22,687 nucleotides of DNA from a virus. The notes below the pieces were generated by a model. The model saw only the letters and a program-made list of their open reading frames with translations. It did not search any database and was not told where the DNA came from. Numbering within the stretch: position 1 is the first letter of the stretch; every line of letters starts with the position of its first letter. Shown here piece by piece: positions 1-8,337 of this stretch. The translations under genes and the position numbers were made by a program. The stretch covers positions 1-22,687 of IMG/VR virus record IMGVR_UViG_3300027833_000236; one strand, written 5' to 3'.

Positions 1-750
1 AACATTTTCCTCTGTTAGATCAAGTCTATTCGATCTCCAATAAGTGTTGACGTAAAATTTTCTACTTCTCGTCTGATCTAAATAAGCGTATTGCTGTTTT
101 GGATAAATTGATTGGCGGTAGACAAACATGTTGAAAGAATCAATTGGAGAACCCTCATCTTCAAGTCCACCATCCAAGTAAAGCTCTTTGAGTTGCTCGT
201 AGTTCTCGTCTGTTTCAGCGATTGTTTCAAAATAGTCGTTGACTTTTGAGTTTGCAAAGAAAGCCGTCTCATTCCCGAATGATGTTTTTAGCTCAACCGA
301 TCGATTTTGGAACACATTTAAGTTTTCATCATAAACCTTGACATCCCCTATTAGAGAAATTGGCTTGTAAGAATCTGTTACAACTGGTTCTGTGAAAGAT
401 TGAAATTGGCCAAACCTTCCGTTGTGCTCTTCGACATATGTGAAAATGTTTGATTTCCTTTGATGTCTCATCAAAGGGTTATCAGCCGATCGGATTTGCT
501 TCCATGTAGGGTAACCATAAGATCCATTTCTATGCAAACTCAAGAGGACCATTGTAGATTGCTGTTGGTGCCGAACGAGGGGTGTTATGTTTGGATTTGG
601 AGTTGATCCTTCGATGTAGCCGAGGGCGCCGGTGAGATTATAGCCAATGTAGTTACCTTCGATTCCATCCGAGTTCATAGTCCCTGCATCATCCGCAGTT
701 GGGTCATAAATGCCGTAATTTAATCCGACCAAATCTTTAAAAGTTGACAT
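1..750 (-). CDS. Partial virion structural-type protein (N-terminal 250 codons; runs off the left edge)
   Basis: Reading the minus strand from the ATG at 748-750 gives 250 uninterrupted codons to the window edge, so the 3' end is missing. The protein begins MSTFKDLVGLNYGIYD. The start is preceded by an AAGGA ribosome site (AAAAAAGGATGTGAA before ATG). A motif around residues 75-100 (NGSYGYPTWKQIR, then NPLMRHQRKSNIF) reminds me of large structural proteins in environmental phage genomes; this is recollection, not a search. No transmembrane segment or signal peptide is visible. It lies 66 bp downstream of the 2506-aa tail gene, in the same direction and with no convincing terminator between, so it probably belongs to the same late transcription unit. 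I can assign no enzymatic function. That it is a gene is well supported by the open frame, ribosome site and context; virion structural protein is an inference. Confidence 0.8.
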   Translation of the reverse strand, partial: MSTFKDLVGLNYGIYDPTADDAGTMNSDGIEGNYIGYNLTGALGYIEGSTPNPNITPLVRHQQQSTMVLLSLHRNGSYGYPTWKQIRSADNPLMRHQRKSNIFTYVEEHNGRFGQFQSFTEPVVTDSYKPISLIGDVKVYDENLNVFQNRSVELKTSFGNETAFFANSKVNDYFETIAETDENYEQLKELYLDGGLEDEGSPIDSFNMFVYRQSIYPKQQYAYLDQTRSRKFYVNTYWRSNRLDLTEENV

Positions 751-816
751 TTCACATCCTTTTTTGCCCTAATTAGTCTCTTTTATTCATTTGTTGACCA
801 GAAAACTTTTAGAAAA
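751..816. other. 66-bp intergenic leader with a CTAATTAG palindrome
   Basis: This is the largest gap between genes. It carries the ribosome site of the partial gene, a short A/T-rich stretch, and the palindrome CTAATTAG at 770-777 inside the 10-mer CTAATTAGTC, which recurs at 21121-21130. I see no G+C-rich stem followed by a T-run, so no intrinsic terminator is called. I also see no TATAAATA late-promoter box on the coding strand; the nearest string, TGAATAAAA, is a poor match. Confidence 0.5.
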
Positions 817-2253
817 TCATGGTCCAGATACTGTTGCTGCATCTTGAAGAGTTATTGTTATCTCGTCAGTGTATGGGTTTCCGAAAGCATCTGTGCATTG
901 ACTAACAGTGACGCGATAGGCAATTGTGTCACCAGCAGAATATTCAACATTTGGTCTGTTGTTTGGATCTGTTCCATGGAAGACTTCGGTCGCACCGTTT
1001 TCACTGATGTAAATTTGATAAGAGGCTGAAGTTCCACAAGGCATGTTCGTGCCGACAGATGAGAATGAGAGGTTATTGTTTGCCTCAGTTTCATTTATTT
1101 TATTTTGAGATGTTCCAGTGCTTGTTCCATCTGCTACAAGAGTTATGGTTGCGTCAGCAGTTACAGTCTTGGTTGTTCTTGAAGATGCTGAATAACTCCA
1201 GTTTGGATAACTAGCGTTAGACACCAAGGTAGTGTTGTCAAGCGTAGCATTGTTGAAGATAATAGTGGAAGGATCTTCAACGACAAGACCAGAAGTTGAT
1301 CTAGATGTCAGAGTAAGGATTACTTGATCACTAGAGTTTGATGAATAGTAAATCTGACTAAACGAAGATGGAACTGTTGCTTGTGGACCAAAAGTCTGAC
1401 TCGTTCCAGCCAACACATCTCTTTCTAAAAGTTCGAATTCTAATCCGCCGATATTGTCTGCCAAGTGAGAAGATGCCACATAGCCAAATGTTGTTAAGTT
1501 TGCTTCTGCTTCAGAAACTTGATTTGCTCCCGGCGAAGAGCTTCCCGGAACTACCGTTGTTGTTTTGCTTTCTGCTGTTATTGTCGTTCGTCCACCAGAG
1601 CCATCGTCATCATAGAAAGTCACATTGCTGACTAGAGTCGGAGTAGTGATTGTTGCATCTACAAAAGTTACATCAATGGAATCCGTTATAACATTGCTGC
1701 AAACAGAGACTGTAGATTGAATCACAGTGTTGGTTCCGTTAGAATAGTAAAGCGTTGTCAGCGAAGCCCAAGGAGCTGGACTGGTGTATTCCGTGTAATT
1801 GGTGCCGTCGTTAAGGCCATGCACCATATCAGTGCAAATTATGTTCTCAATGACTCTAGAGAATGTGACCTCATTGGCTTCGGCGATAGTCAATTGCCCA
1901 GAAACTGGTGTAGTCGCAAAAGGAACTAGATTTATAGTTTGGTTTACGTAAAACGTTGCCTCAACGACACCGAGTGTTCTAACTTTTCTTATTACCGATG
2001 CTGTAAGGTTCGGCTCAAGCTCACTAGCACTATCCAAAGTCATAATTATCTGATCAGTGTAGCCAGATCGAATTGATGAAATGTCAAAAACTGTTGTGTG
2101 CAATGGGTTGAAAAATAATGTAGGCAAACTTGGAGACTCTTCATAGTTCTTAGGTTGGCCATTTATAACCATACTAAATAAGCCCTCAGCCAAACTGCAC
2201 CCTACATTGGTGTGATTTAGGGCTAGTGTATTGAAGTCTGCTTGATTCAAAAT
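817..2253 (-). repeat. Four C-terminal protein repeats (about 123-140 aa each) in the giant tail protein
   Basis: A shared motif recurs at regular spacing: NQADFN near residue 2029, AEANEV near 2152, EAEANL near 2275 and ETEANN near 2415, so the steps are 123, 123 and about 140 residues. Each unit also has a beta-strand motif of the form D-[QES]-[IV]-x-[IVM]-T-[LF] (for example TDQIIMTL, TDSIDVTF, SDQVILTL, TDEITITL). Sequences are strongly diverged between units, so this is an old protein-level array. The Ser/Thr/Asn-rich beta composition suggests stacked Ig-like domains. Confidence 0.6.
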
Positions 2254-5200
2254 AGTTCCATTGGTCGAAGTTGTCGCGACCGTCAAGGTAAAATTACTAT
2301 CAGAAGAAAACTGCCCAACATTGCCCCAGTTCATTGTCAATTGTGCAATCGGGTTTTGACTACAGTCATCTAGCTCCATGTCAGACACTGCAGGGAATAT
2401 TAGTGCTTCGTGATATCCAACCGATGAGCTTATCATTCCATTCTTTGGAGCATAAGTTAGGACATCTTGGTCTGCTTCCCAATTTGATCCACTAATTGCG
2501 GCGCTAATCCAAGAGTATTGAAAGTCTGAACCAGGAATTGGAGTGTTGAAGTGCATGTTGTCGTATCTTACTGGTGTGCCATTCATTCCCAGTGAGAAAA
2601 AATTCTGTGGTCCCGATGGAGTGGATGAAATGAATCCAAGCTTAATAGCTCCATCTGGAAAAGTAATTTCCGTATTACCAACTGCACCTGGTGTGTTTTG
2701 AGTCACAAGTACGTTGTCTCCAATTGGTGTCGCTGTGAAACTTGGTGGGTTCATAGCATTAATTTTGACTACAAGCTGATCTCGCATACCTGCTCGATCA
2801 TTGGTGATAAAGACTAGACCAAAAGTAGTTGTTGATCCAGGTGCGTATGGTACATTGTTTACGGTAATGCTCTGACCAGCAGAAATTCTGAATGCTGTCG
2901 TGACTCCGTTTGAATCTGTCAATGTGAATCTATGATTATCGCTGGTGCCAATACCGGTGGGCGAAGTAAGGTCTGACTCTTTTACTGTCACAATAAGCAT
3001 CTTTGCGGCGAGTGATATTTTAGTAAAATCAGTTCGGTTTTCAACTTTTGTTCCATTCCTATGTTGCTTGTGAAATGAAGCTTCTGAGATATAATCTGTT
3101 GCACTTATTACTCCATGTTGAGAGTCGATGCCAAATTGACCCTGATGTCTTGCTCTCGAAGTTCTCAAACCCTCTCTTCTGCTAGCGTAGGAGTTGACTC
3201 GAATCGCTCCGGCCTCACCAGAACTGTCTCCTGTTACGGAAAGGTTTCTGAAGTTTATCGAATTATAAACAGAGTATTGTTGGGTTGCAACATCAAGGTA
3301 ACCAGATGAGTTAACTTCGGAACCACCAGGGGCAGAGAATCGGGTTCTGATTACGTGAGCAGATCCAGTAGATCTGTCTTGTGTTGGTTTGTCGTTGACT
3401 CCGTAAGATCCACCTTGAAACGAATTGGGACCAGAAAAACCAAAGTGAATAGATCCATTTGGAAAAGCAATCCCTGTATTTCCGGTGGTTCCAACAGTGT
3501 TCTGAGTTATGAGAACCTTGTTTAGGGTGCTTCCGACGATGGCAGCAGTGAAACTCGGTGGGCTCATAGCATTAATCTTAACTGCAATTGTATCTCGAAT
3601 CTGTGTTTGTGTGGTTAGACCACCGATAAATAAAGTAGTTTCTATGCCGGGAGAGTATGTAGTAGAGTTACCAGTATGCGAAGAGTTCACATTAATTTTA
3701 AACGTTGTTATTGCACCATTGGCGTCGGTTAAAGTAAATCTACGATCATGACTGGTAGGGTTTGATGTGAGAGTGGCTTCGGACACTGTGGTGATCGTCA
3801 TGGTTGCGGGAGTTCCGGAAGTGAATCTGTTACTTATCACACCATCCGGTGCATTTAGTTGCAAGTTCCCAAGAAGTCCTGTGGATTGGGCAACTAAGGT
3901 TGAGTAGTTTGTAGTCTGAAGTAACTCTTGCGAGATTGCGTCAGGCAATAGGTTGGCGGCTCTCTTCAAGAAATAACCTTGGTCTCCGAATGTTGAGAAC
4001 ACTTCGTACTCATGTTGGTAATTTCCATGAGGGCCAGTGCCGATAATTGTCTGAATGTTCTTGATGTTTACGGGACGCTTTGCTCGTTCTTCACGATAAA
4101 GTGTCGCTTTTTGCTGATCCGAATCAAGCGTTCCAACAGAATAGTCAGGTGTTGTAATACCAATCGCACCATCTGCAGGGTGAACATCTGCTGGGTCTAC
4201 GGTCGTTTCCGTTGAATCAAGTTCAGCGATGTAAATGTTCCAAGCTTCAGGTCTGTCTGCAATGTTTGGTATTTTTCCAAGAGTTTGGTCAAACCCTTCC
4301 ATGTAGTGAATGTGTCTTGATTGTCGACCACCGATGTGAGTGTGAGTGAATGGACCTTGAATTGAAATCTCATTTGTAATGTCGGTTGTGTCAGAGTGGA
4401 GATTAACGATGTCAAAACCTATAGAGTATCCACCAAGGGCAGGATCCTTGTTGATTTGGGAAGAATAGCCTGTGTCAACGCTGGAAGAAACAATGTTTCC
4501 GGGAAACATCTTAGAAATCTTTTGCTTATAAAGATATTGGCTTGAGTCACTCTTTGGCTTTAGTGTTACCAAAGTCGTCTCTTTACCGAGAATGACGTGG
4601 CCATCATATTTATACTTTACCAATTCTGATGGTCCAGACTCATCGATGCATGTAGGTTTCGCAATCGTTCCGTTTCCGCCGTTAGCTCCAATTAACACAA
4701 TGTTTTCTGGGGTTCCTTGTGTCGATGAGTTACCAACCGCGATTTGAGGAGTGATCATGTCGCGGTCTTTGTTGATGGAGTAGTTGATTCCACCATGAAT
4801 AGAGTTACTGAATCCGATATCTATTGTATAGGGTCTCGACAATCTGCGAGTGGCATAAGTGTTACCACTGTAAACTCCGTTACTTCCAGATAGGTTGATC
4901 GGGTTTGATGCTGTCAATGCATTTTGAGTTACAAGCACTTGACGGATTGCTTCTTCTTCGACTATGTCGTTTTCTCTACGTTCTTTCTGCCATAAGCAGT
5001 TTTCGTTGTCTGGTATTGGATCACCAGGGACGGCCGGAAGTGGAGCATGTCCAACCCTCCAGTTATACTTCAACTCTTGAGCTCCTCTGATAGAGGCTTC
5101 TGTAGATGTAATCGTGCTTAAGAGCCCAACTTGTCGTTGATACTTGTCTCTCTCGAGAATGTGAGGCTCGATAACATCAACAATTCCACCGGCAAAGTTT

Positions 5201-8200
5201 GCGGACATTGGAACAAGTTGATTTACCATTGATGAAATACTTGAATCGATCCACTTGAAGTACTCAAAGAAGCGGTCAAAGTCCATGTCGCTTTCGACTC
5301 TCTCGAAGAATAATTGTCTTGCTCTTGCTAAGTCCTTGTATTCAACGCGGAATCTCTCTATTGGCCTCATGAACAAGTTTGCAAATTCCAAAGTTGTCGA
5401 GAATGATTTTAGCATCTCTTCTGAGATCAACGATGCTGGAGACTTCTCCATAATGAATAGATTGTCGCTTACATCATCGTCATCTGAGAAGTTGATCTCT
5501 TGATCTCCCTTAATATAGATGCTCTGAGCGTCATAAGCGCTCTCTGGAAGCTGTTTCTTGTAAGCTTGGATGAACTCATAGTCAATAATTGAAGAGTCGC
5601 TAGAAGCGAAATCAGAGCCTTTAGCTTTGTGCTCTCGGCGAATGACGTCATCAATCCAGCCATAGATCCTGTCTGCTGATCCTGATGTAATGTCTTCAAC
5701 GATAAACTCACCAGAACTATCTGTTGCTGTTATTGTGTCAAAATCCCAATTGAAGATCGTGAGATCCTGTGATGGAATTTGAACGTCATCAATGAGATAG
5801 AGATTTGACCCGTCAATAGATGATCGCATTCCATAATTCAAAACATCTTTGTTGTGTTGAAGGATCTCGTCATTGCCAAGATAGTCGAGCCATGCTCTCA
5901 CACCGCCAATTTGTAGATCTGTCTCTTGTTGGATTGCACCAGTGAAGTCCTCAGTGTGTGCGCCAACATAGACGCGTTTGGATGCATTCATCAATGCTAG
6001 ACCAGCTGCATTTGAGATTGTTTTACTTAAAATGACTTCATTTTCAATCTCGCCAAAATTGGTCGTGACGGCGTAGAGTTCTACATCGTAACTCGGAGTA
6101 GTGTTCGTAACCCCACCAGCATATGGATAAGTCTGTGGTCTGATTCGTAAAGCAACATTGTAGTGCTCATTTTCGTAGATGTCATAAATGTAATCGGACT
6201 CTTCATTAATCGTTCCGAGAATATCGCGCATTACAAACTTGGCATGTCGAGAGTTTAGAGAATCTCGAACAAGATAAACAGATAGGTTTTGAGTTCCCCA
6301 TGTGAAAATAGCAGGATTTGCATTTGCTTCATGAAATCCCATAATTGAAGAGGATAGGAATGGAGTGGCAAAATAGCCCTTCTCGTCTATTTCTTTCTTG
6401 TAGGGCACTACTATGTCCGCTTCCATTGTAAAAGCGTTTCTAGAGGCATCTACGGCGCTTGAAATGAATGAGTTGGGGTTCGTCGATGATGCAATTTGAT
6501 AAATGCTTGCTTCAAAGCGAGTTGGGTCATTGAAATTAACGTATTTCTTTTTAACAGATGTTTCTCGAGACTTGTCAGTGAAGTATTGGACTCCACCATC
6601 GGTGTAGAGATTAAGCTTTATTAACTCATCGTCGATACCATAGCAACGGATGAGATTGCGAATAGAACCTTCAGTCCCTTTCGTCTTGTAGATCTTCTCG
6701 AGATTGTTGTAAATGTTTGTGTAGATGATGTTCTTGATTTCATGAAGTTCAGTCTCGAACTGTGTATCTTGAAGGTTGATAGCAGATAGTTTCTCATAAA
6801 CCTCATCGCTTTCGAACATTGTCGAAATCATGAACCCCTTGTCTTTCAAGAGATCTGCTGCCATGGTCGAGGCTTTAACGCCTTCCATCGGGTAGCGCTT
6901 AGTCTTTAGTTCTGTTAATTCTTTGATTTGAACGTGAAGAGTGTCCATGTAAGAGGCTAGGATTTGAGAGAACAGTCGTAAGTTACCATTGTCCTCCTCT
7001 TGAAGCCATGCAGGCATTGAGCGGAAGAATGATTGTCCACGGTCTGCGTCATAAACAGATCCGGATGTTTGCATCTCGGAAATTAGCGCTGAGACGGATG
7101 AGTGTTCTTTATAAATAATTGGTGATGGAGTTTCGGTGTAACCTAGTGATTCCATTGCACTATCTGTTGAGCGAGCGAGATTGGTGCTTTCATAACCGAC
7201 CCACACACCATTTGCTAAGCGTCCGGAATAATCAAGGACAACAGAGTCTGCGGCATTGGTTCCAACGATACCTTCGTTGAATTTGAGGTAAACGCCGAGG
7301 TCTGATGTTGCATCGTCTGTGTTGGCTCCTCCGCCGATGGCATCGAACCAGTTTAACTTGATTTGTCGAGATGTTCTCTTGGTCTTCCAAAATCGGAACT
7401 CGTCCAAATAGCCTTGAAACTTACCAGAGCCTGTTGTGCCAAATCCACCTATGCTGGTTTGTAGTGCTCCTAGGAATGCGTCCATTTTTCCCTCGAACTC
7501 AAAAGTGTTAGAAAATGGAATAGGAGTAGAAATAATTACCCCATTAACATACACTCTAAGTTGAAGGACTGAATCTTCTTTTATCAATGAAAATGCAAAA
7601 TGCATCCAAGTCGAATCACTATAGTGGCTAGAAATATCAATTAGTTTCTGTTCGATTGATGTGTCTTTTTGTAAAGATAGTCGAATATAGGGATTAGAAA
7701 AATCTATAAATTCGATAATCATTCTAGAGTTTGTAGATGTGGTGCTTCCATTCCACAGATCCAAAATGACCTCAGCCTCATTCGCAGTTGTGGAATCTTT
7801 TTTCATCCAAAACTCAACTGTTGCTCCGCTGGTGAAGTCACAGTTCCAGTTTTGATTTCTATTATTGTCGTTGTCGTATTTAGCAGACGTTGCAACGTGT
7901 TCACTTAGACTCGATGCAGCCTCGTTGGTATGCAAGCCTCCCCAGACTCTAATGTATTCTGGTACTGTTGTCGCCCTATAGATTCCAGATAGGCCGCCTA
8001 AGTTTGCAGTTGTACCAAGCTTGACATGTCCAGTTGTCTTTGGATACTTGTTCTCGAAGACCCAGCGTTCTAAAGCAGAAGCTTTCTCTTCAAACTCAAT
8101 CTGTTCAGCTTTCGAACCATCATAGGGATAGTCTTCGTAGATTCGTCGAATAGCAGCCTCGTAGTAAAGCTCAGCTGAGCCATAATAGACGAAATTCTCA

Positions 8201-8337
8201 GGATCTGAGAAATCAATCTGTGGATGATAGGTTTGGTCTGCTGATGTCTTGTTTTCTACAAATGCGACGCTCTCGACGTCTTGGACGGTTTCTTCGAGGC
8301 TAGGTGAAGTCTTTCCGAATAAATCTTTAATACTCAT
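817..8337 (-). CDS. Giant multidomain baseplate/tail protein, 2506 aa (LamG-like domains, tail/wedge core, repeats)
   Basis: Probably a baseplate wedge and peripheral tail protein with adhesin-like parts. Apparent domains: a short N-terminal region (1-130) rich in aromatic and acidic residues; a concanavalin A/LamG-like domain (about 135-335, ending GYLDEFRFWKTKR); a tail/wedge core (about 430-580) with RSMPAWLQEEDNG and TKGTEGSIRNLIRCYGIDDE; a second LamG-like fold (about 633-840, with VYVGAHTEDFTG and RAWLDYLGN); a conserved-looking helical segment (about 1020-1070); two copies of a 123-aa beta module (about 1513-1635 and 1780-1902); and four C-terminal beta repeats of about 123-140 aa (from about 2029). 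The ATG at 8335-8337 overlaps the upstream stop by 11 bp, with GAGTGG upstream as a modest ribosome site. It follows gp6 and a DNRLRE-like gene, where T4 has 7, 8 and later wedge genes. Assignment to the virion is confident; the exact role is inferred. Confidence 0.88.
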   Translation of the reverse strand: MSIKDLFGKTSPSLEETVQDVESVAFVENKTSADQTYHPQIDFSDPENFVYYGSAELYYEAAIRRIYEDYPYDGSKAEQIEFEEKASALERWVFENKYPKTTGHVKLGTTANLGGLSGIYRATTVPEYIRVWGGLHTNEAASSLSEHVATSAKYDNDNNRNQNWNCDFTSGATVEFWMKKDSTTANEAEVILDLWNGSTTSTNSRMIIEFIDFSNPYIRLSLQKDTSIEQKLIDISSHYSDSTWMHFAFSLIKEDSVLQLRVYVNGVIISTPIPFSNTFEFEGKMDAFLGALQTSIGGFGTTGSGKFQGYLDEFRFWKTKRTSRQIKLNWFDAIGGGANTDDATSDLGVYLKFNEGIVGTNAADSVVLDYSGRLANGVWVGYESTNLARSTDSAMESLGYTETPSPIIYKEHSSVSALISEMQTSGSVYDADRGQSFFRSMPAWLQEEDNGNLRLFSQILASYMDTLHVQIKELTELKTKRYPMEGVKASTMAADLLKDKGFMISTMFESDEVYEKLSAINLQDTQFETELHEIKNIIYTNIYNNLEKIYKTKGTEGSIRNLIRCYGIDDELIKLNLYTDGGVQYFTDKSRETSVKKKYVNFNDPTRFEASIYQIASSTNPNSFISSAVDASRNAFTMEADIVVPYKKEIDEKGYFATPFLSSSIMGFHEANANPAIFTWGTQNLSVYLVRDSLNSRHAKFVMRDILGTINEESDYIYDIYENEHYNVALRIRPQTYPYAGGVTNTTPSYDVELYAVTTNFGEIENEVILSKTISNAAGLALMNASKRVYVGAHTEDFTGAIQQETDLQIGGVRAWLDYLGNDEILQHNKDVLNYGMRSSIDGSNLYLIDDVQIPSQDLTIFNWDFDTITATDSSGEFIVEDITSGSADRIYGWIDDVIRREHKAKGSDFASSDSSIIDYEFIQAYKKQLPESAYDAQSIYIKGDQEINFSDDDDVSDNLFIMEKSPASLISEEMLKSFSTTLEFANLFMRPIERFRVEYKDLARARQLFFERVESDMDFDRFFEYFKWIDSSISSMVNQLVPMSANFAGGIVDVIEPHILERDKYQRQVGLLSTITSTEASIRGAQELKYNWRVGHAPLPAVPGDPIPDNENCLWQKERRENDIVEEEAIRQVLVTQNALTASNPINLSGSNGVYSGNTYATRRLSRPYTIDIGFSNSIHGGINYSINKDRDMITPQIAVGNSSTQGTPENIVLIGANGGNGTIAKPTCIDESGPSELVKYKYDGHVILGKETTLVTLKPKSDSSQYLYKQKISKMFPGNIVSSSVDTGYSSQINKDPALGGYSIGFDIVNLHSDTTDITNEISIQGPFTHTHIGGRQSRHIHYMEGFDQTLGKIPNIADRPEAWNIYIAELDSTETTVDPADVHPADGAIGITTPDYSVGTLDSDQQKATLYREERAKRPVNIKNIQTIIGTGPHGNYQHEYEVFSTFGDQGYFLKRAANLLPDAISQELLQTTNYSTLVAQSTGLLGNLQLNAPDGVISNRFTSGTPATMTITTVSEATLTSNPTSHDRRFTLTDANGAITTFKINVNSSHTGNSTTYSPGIETTLFIGGLTTQTQIRDTIAVKINAMSPPSFTAAIVGSTLNKVLITQNTVGTTGNTGIAFPNGSIHFGFSGPNSFQGGSYGVNDKPTQDRSTGSAHVIRTRFSAPGGSEVNSSGYLDVATQQYSVYNSINFRNLSVTGDSSGEAGAIRVNSYASRREGLRTSRARHQGQFGIDSQHGVISATDYISEASFHKQHRNGTKVENRTDFTKISLAAKMLIVTVKESDLTSPTGIGTSDNHRFTLTDSNGVTTAFRISAGQSITVNNVPYAPGSTTTFGLVFITNDRAGMRDQLVVKINAMNPPSFTATPIGDNVLVTQNTPGAVGNTEITFPDGAIKLGFISSTPSGPQNFFSLGMNGTPVRYDNMHFNTPIPGSDFQYSWISAAISGSNWEADQDVLTYAPKNGMISSSVGYHEALIFPAVSDMELDDCSQNPIAQLTMNWGNVGQFSSDSNFTLTVATTSTNGTILNQADFNTLALNHTNVGCSLAEGLFSMVINGQPKNYEESPSLPTLFFNPLHTTVFDISSIRSGYTDQIIMTLDSASELEPNLTASVIRKVRTLGVVEATFYVNQTINLVPFATTPVSGQLTIAEANEVTFSRVIENIICTDMVHGLNDGTNYTEYTSPAPWASLTTLYYSNGTNTVIQSTVSVCSNVITDSIDVTFVDATITTPTLVSNVTFYDDDGSGGRTTITAESKTTTVVPGSSSPGANQVSEAEANLTTFGYVASSHLADNIGGLEFELLERDVLAGTSQTFGPQATVPSSFSQIYYSSNSSDQVILTLTSRSTSGLVVEDPSTIIFNNATLDNTTLVSNASYPNWSYSASSRTTKTVTADATITLVADGTSTGTSQNKINETEANNNLSFSSVGTNMPCGTSASYQIYISENGATEVFHGTDPNNRPNVEYSAGDTIAYRVTVSQCTDAFGNPYTDEITITLQDAATVSGP
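2630..3000 (-). repeat. Beta module copy B in the giant tail protein
   Basis: This is the second copy (residues about 1780-1902) of a module also found at 3432-3802. Shared blocks are RFTLTDSNG, VKINAMNPPSFTA, VLVTQNT and GNTEITFPDG. The pattern resembles small beta modules common in phage fibre-type proteins. The similarity is clear in protein and partly visible in DNA. Confidence 0.75.
3432..3802 (-). repeat. Beta module copy A in the giant tail protein
   Basis: This is the first copy (residues about 1513-1635) of the module at 2630-3000. It has RFTLTDANG, VKINAMSPPSFTA, VLITQNT and GNTGIAFPNGS in the same order and spacing as copy B. About 145 residues of unrelated sequence separate the copies, so it is a dispersed internal duplication. 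Confidence 0.75.

Noticed and set aside
751-816. An intrinsic terminator after the 2506-aa gene
   Set aside because: The only dyad there is an A/T-only AAAACTTTT with no loop and no following T-run on the coding strand.
4607-4614. A perfect T4-type late box TATAAATA on the coding strand inside the 2506-aa gene
   Set aside because: It is fully explained by Lys-Tyr-Lys-Tyr codons within the gene. There is no nearby downstream start that would need a promoter, and one such 8-mer in an AT-rich window is expected by chance.
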